A stretch of 64,000 nucleotides of DNA, from the NCBI RefSeq assembly GCF_002303885.1, contig NZ_MRCM01000015.1, positions 101,476 through 165,475 of the forward strand, read 5' to 3'. Shown here one piece after another: positions 53,204-61,848 of this stretch. Both the position numbers and the translations under genes were made by a program. The stretch is from Flavobacterium sp. ACN2. GTDB taxonomy: Bacteria; Bacteroidota; Bacteroidia; Flavobacteriales; Flavobacteriaceae. The notes beneath the pieces were generated by a model. It was given only the letters and a program-made list of their open reading frames with translations, ran no database searches and was not told the origin of the DNA. Each line of letters begins with the position of its first letter. Within the stretch, counting starts at the first letter, position 1.

Positions 53204-56200
53204 ATGAATTTAATACGTTTTGCACTCCGCAAACCCATTTCCATATTAGTATTGGTTGCGGGTCTATTTTTCTTCGGAATTGGTGCCATCAAAGACATTA
53301 AGGTAGACATTCTGCCAAAAATGAATTTGCCGGTTATCTATATTGCGCATCCGTTTGGAGGTTACACGCCAGACCAGATGGAGGCTTATTTTGCCAAAAA
53401 CTACGTAAACGTTTTACCTTTCTCGAACGGTATCAAATCGGTAGAAACCAAAAATATTCAGGGGTTAATGATTATGAAATTAACCTATTATGAAGGAACC
53501 AACATGGCTCAGGCAGCTGCCGAGTTAAGTGCGCTTTCCAACAGAATCCAAGCGGCTTTTCCTCCAGGAACACAGCCTCCGTTTATCATTCGTTTTGATG
53601 CTTCTTCACTTCCAATTGGACAATTGGTTTTGAGCAGTAAAATACGTTCCAACAACGAATTACAGGATTTAGCCAACGTTTATGTTCGTGCTTCGTTTAC
53701 GGCGATTCCTGGTTTATTATCTCCAGCTCCTTTCGGCGGAAGCCCAAGAACTATCGAGGTAAACGTTGATCCAGATTTATTGCGTTCTCATAATATGACG
53801 CCAGACCAGATTGTTGATGCGATTCGTTTGAACAACCAAACGGCTCCATCTGGAAACGTGCGTATGGGCGACAAAAACTATATTACGCCAACTAACAATA
53901 CGATTAAAGAAGTTAAAGATTTTGAACAGATTCCGTTATTCAAAGGCGGTGTTCAGAACTTAAAATTAGGCGATGTTGCGTCTGTAAAAGATGGTGCCGA
54001 TATTACGGCAGGTTATGCTTTGGTAAACGGAAAACGTTCGGTTTACATTAGTATTGCAAAAGCGGGAGACGCTTCGACTTGGGATGTGGTTCAGAAATTG
54101 AAAAAAGAGCTTCCTAAAATTCAAAGTACGCTTCCTGAAGATGTAAACATTACGTACGAATTTGACCAGTCGGTTTATGTAATCAACTCGGTTAAAAGTT
54201 TGATTACTGAGGGAATTATTGGTGCGGTTCTAACTGGTTTAATGGTTTTATTATTCTTAGGCGACCGTCGTGCGGCATTAATCGTAATTATGACGATTCC
54301 GATTTCGATTATTTCTGGGGTTTTATTCCTGAAATTATTCGGACAGACGATTAACTTAATGTCATTATCAGGATTGGCTCTTGCAATTGGTATTTTGGTG
54401 GATGAAAGTACGGTAACCATCGAAAATATTCACCAGCATCTCGACATGGGAAAACCCAAGGCACTCGCCATTTGGGATGCCTGTCAGGAAATTGCTTTGC
54501 CTAAATTGTTGATCCTTCTTTGTATTCTAGCCGTATTTGCGCCAGCATTTACCATGGTCGGAATTCCGGGAGCATTGTTCTTGCCTTTGGCTTTAGCGAT
54601 TGGATTCTCAATGGTAATTTCATTCTTGCTTTCGCAGACTTTTGTTCCTGTAATGGCCAACTGGATGATGAAAGGTCATGAAAAACACGAACACGCACCC
54701 AATATAACAGACGATGAAGCAGAGTTTAACGCCTGCGGATTAACGCCTGAATCGGAGCAAAATTTAATTGGTCAGAAAAAAGATTTGGTTGAAAGAGAAG
54801 ATTTCAACAACGACGGGAAAGTAAGCGGTTTCGAAAAATTCAGAAATCGTTTCATGCGAACTTTAGATCGTTTGTTTGTTCATAAAAAAGCAACGACTAT
54901 TATTTATCTAACGGGATCAATTATTCTGGCGATTGTATTTCTTACTTTTATCGGAAAAGACGTTTTCCCGAGAACCAATTCAAGTCAGTTTCAATTGAGA
55001 ATGCGCGCCATTGACGGAACGCGTTTGGAAAGAACAGAAGAACAAGCCAGAGTTGTTTTAAAAGAATTGGAGAAAATGGTGGGTAAAGATCATATCGGAA
55101 TTACGTCTGTATATGTCGGCCAGCACCCTTCTCTATTCTCGATCAACCCGATTTATTTGTTCATGGCAGGTTCTCACGAAGCGGTTTTCCAAGTGAGTTT
55201 AAAAGACTATCATGAAGATATGGACGACTTTAAAGATGAGTTTAGAGCAAGACTTAAAAAAGTACTGCCTGATACAAAACTTTCTTTTGAACCAATCGAA
55301 TTGACGGATAAAGTTTTAAGCCAAGGTTCTCCTACTCCAATCGAGATTCGAGTGGCCGGAAAAGACAAAAAACGAAACGAATTGTACGCCACTCAAATTG
55401 TAGACAAATTAAAAGCGATTTCTTATTTCAGAGACGTACAGATTGGTCAGCCCATTCATTATCCAGCAATGAATATTGATATTGACAGAACTCGTGCGGC
55501 TGAATTGGGAGTTGACATGAATGATATTTCACGTTCATTGGTTGCTTCAACCTCATCTTCTCGTTATACCGAAAAAAACAACTGGGTAGACGAAAAAGCA
55601 GGATTATCGTATTCTGTTCAGGTTCAAGTGCCATTAAATAAAATGAAAAGCAAAACCGATATTGGAGAAATTCCAGTATTGAAAAATTCGCTTCGTCCTG
55701 TTTTAAGCGACGTTGCGAAAATTACACCGGGATTTGTAAGCGGTGAAAATGACAATTTAGGGGCCATGCCATACATTACCGTTACGGCAAACATCTACCA
55801 AACCGATTTAGGTACGGCATCAAAAGATGTGAGCAAAACAATTAGTGCCTTGGGCGAATTACCTCGTGGTTTGTTTATCACGCCAATTGGACTAAGTACT
55901 GTATTGACCGAAACATTAAGCAGTTTGCAAACGGGGTTATTGGTTGCCGTTTTCGTAATCTTCTTAATGTTGGCCGCTAACTTCCAATCGTTTAAAGTTT
56001 CGCTGGTTATTTTAACAACAGTTCCTGCCGTAGTTTTAGGATCTTTATTAATGCTGACGCTTACAGGTTCAACGTTGAATTTACAATCGTATATGGGAAT
56101 CATTATGTCCGTCGGAGTTTCTATTGCCAACGCCGTTTTATTGGTTACGAATGCCGAACAGCTTCGAAAAATAAACGGAAATGCCTTAGAATCTGCGCGT

Positions 56201-56488
56201 GAAGCGGCTGCGTTGCGTCTTCGTCCGATTATCATGACTTCGGTTGCGATGATTGCGGGAATGTTGCCAATGGCAATTGGTCACGGCGAAGGAGGCGATC
56301 AGGTTTCTCCGTTAGGAAGAGCGGTTATTGGCGGATTATTATTTTCTACTTTTGCCGTATTATTAATCCTTCCGCAGATATTTGCGTGGGCACAAGAAAA
56401 AACATCGACACAATCTGTTTCTTTAGATCCTGAAGACGAAGAAAGTATCCATTATATCTCATCATTAAAACCAAAAAATGAACACTAA
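53204..56488 (+). CDS. RND-family efflux pump, inner-membrane subunit
   Basis: 1094 residues, the AcrB-type size. TM1 at 10-30 (PISILVLVAGLFFFG), two large periplasmic loops, TM2-6 around 335-490, TM7 near 565, TM8-12 around 895-1060. The proton-relay site in TM4 reads GILVDESTVTIENIHQ (D-E instead of D-D). In the cytoplasmic linker between the two halves (residues 533-544) DFNNDGKVSGFE fits the EF-hand calcium loop perfectly. Exports drugs, detergents or metabolites; substrate unknown. Genes are ordered TolC, RND, MFP, unlike the common MFP-first order. Confidence 0.92.
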   Translation: MNLIRFALRKPISILVLVAGLFFFGIGAIKDIKVDILPKMNLPVIYIAHPFGGYTPDQMEAYFAKNYVNVLPFSNGIKSVETKNIQGLMIMKLTYYEGTNMAQAAAELSALSNRIQAAFPPGTQPPFIIRFDASSLPIGQLVLSSKIRSNNELQDLANVYVRASFTAIPGLLSPAPFGGSPRTIEVNVDPDLLRSHNMTPDQIVDAIRLNNQTAPSGNVRMGDKNYITPTNNTIKEVKDFEQIPLFKGGVQNLKLGDVASVKDGADITAGYALVNGKRSVYISIAKAGDASTWDVVQKLKKELPKIQSTLPEDVNITYEFDQSVYVINSVKSLITEGIIGAVLTGLMVLLFLGDRRAALIVIMTIPISIISGVLFLKLFGQTINLMSLSGLALAIGILVDESTVTIENIHQHLDMGKPKALAIWDACQEIALPKLLILLCILAVFAPAFTMVGIPGALFLPLALAIGFSMVISFLLSQTFVPVMANWMMKGHEKHEHAPNITDDEAEFNACGLTPESEQNLIGQKKDLVEREDFNNDGKVSGFEKFRNRFMRTLDRLFVHKKATTIIYLTGSIILAIVFLTFIGKDVFPRTNSSQFQLRMRAIDGTRLERTEEQARVVLKELEKMVGKDHIGITSVYVGQHPSLFSINPIYLFMAGSHEAVFQVSLKDYHEDMDDFKDEFRARLKKVLPDTKLSFEPIELTDKVLSQGSPTPIEIRVAGKDKKRNELYATQIVDKLKAISYFRDVQIGQPIHYPAMNIDIDRTRAAELGVDMNDISRSLVASTSSSRYTEKNNWVDEKAGLSYSVQVQVPLNKMKSKTDIGEIPVLKNSLRPVLSDVAKITPGFVSGENDNLGAMPYITVTANIYQTDLGTASKDVSKTISALGELPRGLFITPIGLSTVLTETLSSLQTGLLVAVFVIFLMLAANFQSFKVSLVILTTVPAVVLGSLLMLTLTGSTLNLQSYMGIIMSVGVSIANAVLLVTNAEQLRKINGNALESAREAAALRLRPIIMTSVAMIAGMLPMAIGHGEGGDQVSPLGRAVIGGLLFSTFAVLLILPQIFAWAQEKTSTQSVSLDPEDEESIHYISSLKPKNEH
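54800..54835 (+). other. EF-hand-type calcium-binding loop in the RND pump
   Basis: Encodes DFNNDGKVSGFE, with D at 1, N at 3, D at 5, G at 6, hydrophobic V at 8, S at 9 and E at 12, all the consensus positions of a 12-residue EF-hand loop. It follows a hydrophilic, acidic stretch and precedes the second half of the pump. Only one loop is present, with partial flanking helices. Confidence 0.6.
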
Positions 56489-57566
56489 AATTATAAAATA
56501 TAGCCCGCTGTTTCTAGCAGCAGTATTTTTTCTGAACAGCTGTAATTCTAAAAAAGAAGAAACGGTAAAAGCGGAAATCGAACCTAAAGTAGAAACTTTC
56601 GCTTTAGCGAAAGAAAAACTAACAACAGAATTGCGTTTACCAGCCGAATTAACGGGTTTCCAACAAGTTGATTTATACGCAAAAGTGAGCAGTTTCGTAA
56701 AATTATTGAAAGTTGATATTGGTACGAAAGTAAAAAAAGGACAGCTTTTGATTGTATTGGAAGCTCCAGAAATCAGTTCGCAATTGGCTGCAGCCGAATC
56801 AAGATTAAAATCGATGGAAGCCATTTACGCCACCAGCAAAAGCACGTACAACCGTTTGTATGAAACAAGCAAAGTTGAAGGAACAATTTCTAAAAATGAT
56901 TTAGAAATGGCAAGCGGTAAAAAGAACTCCGATTATGCACAATACCAAGCGGCCGTTGCGGCGCACAAAGAGGTAGGCATTATGAGAGGTTATCTAGAAA
57001 TCCGCGCTCCTTTTGACGGCGTTGTAGCAGCTAGAAATGTGAATTTAGGAACCTATGTCGGCCCAGCAGGAAAAGGATCTGATTTACCATTATTGACGAT
57101 TCAGCAGCAGGATAAACTGCGTTTGGCGGTTTCTATTCCGGAATTGTATACGGGATATTTACACCAAGGTGACGAAATGAGTTTTAATGTAAAATCGTTA
57201 CCAGAAACTTTTACAGCTAAAATTACCAGAATGTCTGGCGCATTAGATTTAAAATTACGCTCAGAAAGAGTTGAAATGGACGTTCATAACACCAAAGGAA
57301 ATTTATTGCCTGGAATGGTTGCCGAAGTTTTGTTACCGCTTAACGCGAAAGACAGCACATTTGTAGTACCAAAATCGGCTGTAGTGAATTCTGCGGAAGG
57401 TTTATATGTGGTGAAAGTAGTAAACCACAAAGCGACAAGAGTTGACATTAAAAAAGGAAGAGAAATCGAAGATAAAATTGAAATTTTCGGCGACTTAACT
57501 CCAAACGATAAACTGGTAAAAATTGCCAGCGAAGAAACTAAGGAAGGCGATGTCATAAACGAATAA
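56478..57566 (+). CDS. RND efflux periplasmic adaptor (MFP), lipoprotein
   Basis: 362 residues, lipobox VFFLNSCNSKK (cysteine near residue 22). Membrane-fusion-protein layout: lipoyl-like half YAKVSSFVKLLKVDIGTKVKKGQLLIVLEAPE, helical hairpin to about 160, second lipoyl half YLEIRAPFDGVVAARNVNLGTYVGP, then beta-barrel domain and C-terminal PKSAVVNSAEGLYVV. Links pump and TolC. It overlaps the RND gene by 11 bases. A terminator follows at 57.65 kb. Confidence 0.93.
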   Translation: MNTKIIKYSPLFLAAVFFLNSCNSKKEETVKAEIEPKVETFALAKEKLTTELRLPAELTGFQQVDLYAKVSSFVKLLKVDIGTKVKKGQLLIVLEAPEISSQLAAAESRLKSMEAIYATSKSTYNRLYETSKVEGTISKNDLEMASGKKNSDYAQYQAAVAAHKEVGIMRGYLEIRAPFDGVVAARNVNLGTYVGPAGKGSDLPLLTIQQQDKLRLAVSIPELYTGYLHQGDEMSFNVKSLPETFTAKITRMSGALDLKLRSERVEMDVHNTKGNLLPGMVAEVLLPLNAKDSTFVVPKSAVVNSAEGLYVVKVVNHKATRVDIKKGREIEDKIEIFGDLTPNDKLVKIASEETKEGDVINE

Positions 57567-57644
57567 CCTGCGTTTTAGTCTTCAATTTAGTGATTACCAA
57601 AAACTGTACGCATTCTTAGGAATGCAAATTTAAAAATTTGCCTA

Positions 57645-57688
57645 AAAGGGCAGTTCTTCTTTAATTGGAAGGACTGTCCTTTTTTTTG
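57645..57688 (+). terminator. Terminator of the efflux operon
   Basis: AAAGGGCAGTTCTTC and GAAGGACTGTCCTTT pair with minor mismatches and are followed by a run of T's, about 80 bases past the adaptor stop. Confidence 0.8.
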
Positions 57689-57799
57689 TTTTTTTTAGCA
57701 AAATAGCCCACATGATTCCTTATCATAACTACCTTAGTTTTTTTTTAGAATACCTAAGAACTTTTTTAAGTTTGAAGGTACTTTTTTTGTTTGAAATAA

Positions 57800-57807
57800 T
57801 ATATTTG
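57800..57807 (+). promoter_or_regulatory. -7 box before the HEPN-motif gene
   Basis: TATATTTG, a perfect TAnnTTTG, 40 bases before the ATG. A TTTG exists upstream, at 25 bases, so the -33 spacing is loose. Confidence 0.4.
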
Positions 57808-57847
57808 TTTATTCTTCCTACAATATCTAAAAAACTTTTATAAACTG

Positions 57848-59044
57848 ATGACTCAAAAAGAACGCAATATTATTGAAAAATTTAAAAAAAAAGTTGTAAA
57901 CGAATTAGAAGTCAAGGAATTTGATTATGAATATGACAATATGTTTGAATGTATTTATCTGCATTTTCCTCATGAAGAAGAAGAATCGATAGAATACTCA
58001 ATTGATCAAATTGAAATATATCTAGATGAACTAGATTCAATAAAATTTTATCAGGATTGTTCAAAAGTTACAACTAATACAATTACTCAAAAAGTAATTC
58101 AAATTTCCTCTAAATCAAATTTTTACTATTTACTCGCTTTAGGTCTTTTTTATAAGCAAACTCCAGAAAACATTTATATTAATATCGTTCAAAATCCATT
58201 ATTAATTGGCATTGGAGCAGTGAAATCAAACAATTACAACGATTATAATCCCCCATGCTCAAGCCATTTAGCTATTGAGATAAATTATCCCGATTTTGAT
58301 TCTAGACTTTCGGAAGAAAAAGAAAACGAACTAATAAAAATTTTTATGTTTGAATTGTCACACGCTCATAACATTAGTTTTGAATTTTCTACTTATATGT
58401 TGCAAAAGGAATATGACTTCGACGACGCTAAAATTGATATTTTGCATTCGACTGACTTTATATATAATATTCCTCTTGAAGAATATAATTATGGAATGGA
58501 CTTATTTTTAAATGCAAATCAAAAGTTAAGTCCTGATCTTCAATTTATATCATATTATAAAATTTTTGAATATTACGCGCCAATACAAGCAAAAATAGAA
58601 GCTTTTGAGTCAATGAAATTAAAGCTATCATCTTCAAAAGCCTTAACTCATGACGCAAATTTTATAGCATCTATTTTTGAATTGGCTAAAAACTATGATC
58701 GAAGTGTTAGAGATAGTGAATTAATAAAATCATTAATAAATACGGCATTTGATTTAGTCGATCTTTATGATGATTTGCCACAAACTGTGAAGAAAAAATT
58801 GAAACAAAATGAATTAAAATATAATTCAAAAACTGAAACTAAAGATAGAATTGTAAATGAATTAGGAGCTATTCTTTATCAAACCAGAAATTCAATTGTT
58901 CATGCGAAATCAAATTATGATATTAAAGGAAGTGAAATTGAAATAAATGACTTACCTGAGCTAAATCACTTTATGCATAAAGCTAGTTATAGTATTATTC
59001 GTTGGTATTCAAGTTTGCCAAAACATCTAAAAATAAATGCTTAA
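57848..59044 (+). CDS. Uncharacterised protein with C-terminal HEPN-type motif
   Basis: 398 residues, soluble, low GC even for this window. The first 250 residues match nothing I recognise (acidic, YxEYDNMFECIYLHFPHEEEE near residue 30). In the last 100 residues is RNSIVHAKSNYD (residues 347-352 RNSIVH), the R-x4-H signature of HEPN domains, preceded by a long helix (NELGAILYQT). HEPN domains with this motif often are RNases in toxin, abortive-infection or anti-phage systems; others only scaffold. The next gene starts 27 bases later and is probably a partner. Family of the N-terminal part unknown. It lies in an accessory region with cassette-like repeats. Confidence 0.7.
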   Translation: MTQKERNIIEKFKKKVVNELEVKEFDYEYDNMFECIYLHFPHEEEESIEYSIDQIEIYLDELDSIKFYQDCSKVTTNTITQKVIQISSKSNFYYLLALGLFYKQTPENIYINIVQNPLLIGIGAVKSNNYNDYNPPCSSHLAIEINYPDFDSRLSEEKENELIKIFMFELSHAHNISFEFSTYMLQKEYDFDDAKIDILHSTDFIYNIPLEEYNYGMDLFLNANQKLSPDLQFISYYKIFEYYAPIQAKIEAFESMKLKLSSSKALTHDANFIASIFELAKNYDRSVRDSELIKSLINTAFDLVDLYDDLPQTVKKKLKQNELKYNSKTETKDRIVNELGAILYQTRNSIVHAKSNYDIKGSEIEINDLPELNHFMHKASYSIIRWYSSLPKHLKINA

Positions 59045-59071
59045 TCTAGCTTTTAAAATCATTATAAAATT

Positions 59072-59758
59072 ATGACTCTAAATTGGAAAGAAATAAAAGC
59101 TTCAATAAAAAAAAACATTAAAAAATTAAATAAGATTTGTGACAATTATCAACCAACTATTCAAGCTATTGGTATTATTGTTGGATTGTATATTATTTAT
59201 CTAACGTACAAAAGCGTAGAGATTTCTAATTATCAACTGCAATTATCTTTAAAACAAGAATCTCAAAAAGAACTACCTATTTGGCATTTTGAGATTAATG
59301 ATTCTACCTCGATTGCAAAAATGAAACCTTTTACGGAAGATGTCAAACTTGAAATTGCAACTGCTTATTTTTCGGAAAAATTATTTTTTAAAAAGTCAAA
59401 CAAATGGAACATCGATGGGCCAGATTTCAATTTTCATATGACTATGTTAAAAGCCTATTTAGAAAAATTAGTCCTTGCTAATTCAACTCATAAAGATTCG
59501 ATAGTCTCAATATCTGACAGAAATATGATTCCTGTAGGAATTGAAGTTTCTTATATTCAATATGGACAAGTAAAAACGGCTAATGCTATCTTTGCCATCC
59601 AATACACTTGGATAAGAAATGATGAATACAGTGTTGATATTAAAATTGATGGTATTCGATTTATGCGATATTTATATGGTAATGAAAATATGATCCAAGA
59701 ATTAGATAAAATAATCGATAAAGAATTTAAAACCTTAAAAAAGCCAAATACAAATTGA
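59072..59758 (+). CDS. Membrane-anchored partner of the HEPN-motif gene
   Basis: 228 residues. A basic N-terminal 25 residues, one clear transmembrane segment near 27-48 (AIGIIVGLYIIYLTYKS), and a soluble domain of about 170 residues that I do not recognise (ELPIWHFEINDSTSIAKMK, IDGIRFMRYLYGNENMI). No signal cleavage site, so anchored. Only 27 bases after the HEPN-motif gene and ending at a terminator, so the two form a transcription unit. Co-occurrence would test whether it is an antidote, sensor or effector. Confidence 0.65.
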   Translation: MTLNWKEIKASIKKNIKKLNKICDNYQPTIQAIGIIVGLYIIYLTYKSVEISNYQLQLSLKQESQKELPIWHFEINDSTSIAKMKPFTEDVKLEIATAYFSEKLFFKKSNKWNIDGPDFNFHMTMLKAYLEKLVLANSTHKDSIVSISDRNMIPVGIEVSYIQYGQVKTANAIFAIQYTWIRNDEYSVDIKIDGIRFMRYLYGNENMIQELDKIIDKEFKTLKKPNTN

Positions 59759-59782
59759 TTTAAATTCTCCAAACACTGTTTT

Positions 59783-59812
59783 AAAACCTCGACCTTAAAA
59801 AATCGAGGTTTT
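59783..59812 (+). terminator. Terminator after the HEPN pair, first cassette hairpin
   Basis: AAAACCTCGA, ten-base loop, TCGAGGTTTT. The same CCTCGA / TCGAGG hairpin recurs at 60495 and 61801 beside the other two cassette copies. It may serve genes converging from both sides. Confidence 0.75.
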
Positions 59813-59828
59813 TAAATTTAATAAATCT

Positions 59829-59950
59829 TTACTCCTCACTCAAATAAGGATTCAAAATCTCCACCAATTCATTGAGCCAATAATAATTGTCTTCAAAATT
59901 GGTTAGTCCAATTTGGAGGGTTTCGTGTTGTCGCATTACGCCGAGAGTTA
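59829..59950 (-). pseudogene. Truncated copy 1 of the 77-aa cassette gene
   Basis: Encodes the last 36-40 residues of the family seen intact at 60538-60771 and 61849-62091 (VMRQHETLQIGL, then ILNPYLSEE), with one A-to-V change. Sequence similarity stops at about 59950, where unrelated DNA leading to the 155-aa gene begins. The 5' half and leader are missing, so it is a remnant. Confidence 0.8.
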
Positions 59951-60021
59951 CTAGGAAAACGATAAACTTTTTATAAATTTGATTTTCACAAATAACGTTC
60001 GTCTATTAAAATCAATAATGT

Positions 60022-60489
60022 ATGCCTTCTGAAAGTAAATTAGAATATAAATATGGAAAGCTTTGGGTCAAAGATGGCTTTTTGTTGGTATTTTATATTT
60101 TCCTCTTTGACGAACTAAAAAATGATAATAAATATTTTATTGAACTAAAAAGGGAACTCGTTCAAAACATCGATAATATATTTATAGACATGTTTGCCTT
60201 TCTTAATTTTAATGAGTTTATAATTTCAGATGAAATAAAAAATATTTTAATAAATCACATCGAAAACATAATTTTAAAAATGGACGAAGAAAGTCATTAT
60301 TTTTCACTACAAAATTTAGACGAAATATTATCTCAGGTCAGAATTTATCATTTAGAAAATTTGGATTATGAGCCTTCAAATGAAATAATTCTAAATAATT
60401 ATGGTGATAATTTTCATACAGTAAAAAATAATTACATTGAGGAGTTTATTGAAATAAAATCTTTACTTGAAAAGGATTATCGTATATAA
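60022..60489 (+). CDS. Orphan 155-aa acidic protein between cassette copies
   Basis: No recognised family. Cytoplasmic, acidic, mostly helical (NIFIDMFAFLNFNEFIISDEIKNILINHIENIIL). No signal or membrane segment, though the N-terminal VKDGFLLVFYIFLF is hydrophobic. It occupies the place where the 5' half of cassette copy 1 is missing, and ends at a cassette-type hairpin. Such orphan acidic proteins next to repeat cassettes are sometimes immunity proteins, but nothing in the sequence shows that. Its low GC sets it apart from the chromosomal core genes. Confidence 0.6.
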   Translation: MPSESKLEYKYGKLWVKDGFLLVFYIFLFDELKNDNKYFIELKRELVQNIDNIFIDMFAFLNFNEFIISDEIKNILINHIENIILKMDEESHYFSLQNLDEILSQVRIYHLENLDYEPSNEIILNNYGDNFHTVKNNYIEEFIEIKSLLEKDYRI

Positions 60490-60494
60490 ATAAT

Positions 60495-60525
60495 AAAACC
60501 TCGACCTTAAAAAGTCGAGGTTTTT
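60495..60525. terminator. Cassette hairpin 2
   Basis: AAAACCTCGAC and GTCGAGGTTTTT with short loop, six bases past the orphan gene stop and just past the 3' end of cassette copy 2 on the other strand. Confidence 0.75.
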
Positions 60526-60537
60526 CATTTTTACAAT

Positions 60538-60771
60538 TTACTCCTCACTCAAATAAGGATTCAAAATCTCCGCCAATTCATTGAGCCAATAATAATTGTC
60601 TTCAAAATTGGTTAGTCCAATTTGGAGAGTGTCGTGTTGTCGCATTACGGCGAGAGCTAAAATGCAATTTACTTGTCTTAAGATTTTAGCCATATCTTCT
60701 GGATCTATAATATGGTTAAAAAAATCAATCAGCCTTGTTTCGGCTTCTTTGGAAAGGGTGTTTGAATTCAT
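60538..60771 (-). CDS. Intact 77-aa cassette protein, copy 2
   Basis: A small cytoplasmic protein starting MNSNTLSKEAETRLIDFFNH and ending NELAEILNPYLSEE, acidic and mainly helical. It differs from copy 3 at 4 of 77 positions (S3K, I30V, A41G, D47E approximately), all conservative apart from the first. No family recognised. Recent duplication or gene conversion is likely. The structured leader upstream on its strand (60790-60890) is shared in position with copy 3. Confidence 0.7.
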   Translation of the reverse strand: MNSNTLSKEAETRLIDFFNHIIDPEDMAKILRQVNCILALAVMRQHDTLQIGLTNFEDNYYWLNELAEILNPYLSEE

Positions 60772-60789
60772 AATGTCGTAATATTAGGA

Positions 60790-60890
60790 ATATAAAAACC
60801 CTTGCATCTAAGTGTTCCTAACGCTTACGACGGCGTTTACGGTCGTTTCCGATACCGTACACATAATACAAGGGCAAATCTTGCTCTAAT
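60790..60890 (-). ncRNA. Structured leader of cassette copy 2
   Basis: On the minus strand: GATTTGCCCTTG, then a GC-richer core (ACGGTATCGG, AACGACCGTAAACGCC, GTCGTAAGCGTT), then GCAAGGGTTTTT. CCCTTG and CAAGGG pair to close it, and inner arms (ACGGTA/..., GACGG/CCGTC-like) can form helices. The stem is followed by five U's, as in an attenuator. Copy 3 has a different sequence with a stem at the same place. Role unknown. Confidence 0.4.
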
Positions 60891-61001
60891 TTAAAGTCGT
60901 AATTTTTTAGGAACTTCAAATGTAGAGAAAATTTTTTAAAAAGAAAGATTTTTCTTTCAATAACTTTATTTTATTCTACGATAGAGTGACAAAGAATAGC
61001 T

Positions 61002-61565
61002 TTAAAAACAATCTGCTTCGTAACTTTTCACTAATTCAATTACTCCTTCTTGACCATTAATCTTTAAAATCTTTTTTTCCACCTTTTCTAAAACTACTGG
61101 ACAATCTGACATCTCTCGAGTAATAACTTTTTTCGAAACCAATCTGCTTAAGCCCATTGCTTCCATATAGGATATTTTACCATTATTAGGTCTTTCAACC
61201 ACATAAAAATTCACTGCTGTATGACCTGGTTTTATTACTTTGAATAATTTAAGCTTATTTGAGTAAAGTAATAATCCAAATACTTTATCCTCAATAGTGA
61301 TAAACTCAACTAGTTTACCATCATTCGTAAAAGCAAAAGATTTCAGTTCAGTAGGTAAAAATTCTTTCTTTTTATTGCTCGCATCATAAACTTTCAATTT
61401 ATTTTCTAAGTCAAGAACCATTAAATTTTCAGATGAATAATTTCCATCTATTTTATAATCTTTTATCGTATCATTACTCTTTGTAATAATTTGAATATTT
61501 ACTTTTTGAGCAATTGACTTAAATGCTGAAAGAAAAATAAAAAGTACTAAATAAAAATGTTTCAT
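61002..61565 (-). CDS. Secreted protein of unknown function
   Basis: 187 residues from ATG 61565 (an earlier ATG at 61604 would put 13 residues in front of the signal peptide). Signal MKHFYLVLFIFLSAFKSIAQ, then a mostly beta body with NIQIITKSNDTIKDYKIDGN, GYTAVNFYVVERP-like HTAVNFYVVERPNNGK, and a cysteine-containing end (MSDCPVVLEK, YEADCF). Many Flavobacterium genomes have such small secreted proteins, but I do not recognise a named family. It is sandwiched between cassette copies 2 and 3. Confidence 0.65.
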   Translation of the reverse strand: MKHFYLVLFIFLSAFKSIAQKVNIQIITKSNDTIKDYKIDGNYSSENLMVLDLENKLKVYDASNKKKEFLPTELKSFAFTNDGKLVEFITIEDKVFGLLLYSNKLKLFKVIKPGHTAVNFYVVERPNNGKISYMEAMGLSRLVSKKVITREMSDCPVVLEKVEKKILKINGQEGVIELVKSYEADCF

Positions 61566-61743
61566 AGAATTAATTAAATTATTTATTAGATTAAAAAAAA
61601 GCACTTAAACCATTAAAACTAAAAAGTTTTAAATTCTGTAAATGCTTTGGTTTGTGCCAAACAAAGAAAGAAAATATTTAATATAAATCAAATTATTATA
61701 AACGCTGTAATTAGTCTCGCTTGCCAAACTAAAGAACCCGATA

Positions 61744-61767
61744 GCGCGGATTTGTAATCCGTGCCCG
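61744..61767. repeat. REP-like hairpin (GCGCGGATTTGTAATCCGTGC)
   Basis: GGATT and AATCC pair across a short loop within CCCGATAGCGCGG... The motif is not part of a gene. It resembles dispersed Bacteroidota REP sequences, by memory only. The surrounding spacer (61605-61800) has no gene. Confidence 0.45.
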
Positions 61768-61800
61768 CAAACCAATGAACATATTCTATTTCTAAAAACA

Positions 61801-61835
61801 AAAAATCTCGATTTATTTAAAAATCGAGGTTTTTC
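61801..61835. terminator. Cassette hairpin 3
   Basis: AAAAATCTCGATTT and AAAATCGAGGTTTTT, the third of the CTCGA/TCGAG family, placed just past the 3' end of cassette copy 3. Similar to the hairpins at 59783 and 60495 with several changes. Confidence 0.7.
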
Positions 61836-61848
61836 CATTTTATGAACC

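Noticed and set aside
55795..56235. 146-codon open frame antisense to the RND pump
   Set aside because: The opposite strand encodes a conserved pump region with full domain signatures; the antisense frame has no protein-like family pattern and no promoter.
61744..61767. Possible tRNA arm
   Set aside because: Only one stem is seen; no acceptor stem, T-arm or CCA region around it.
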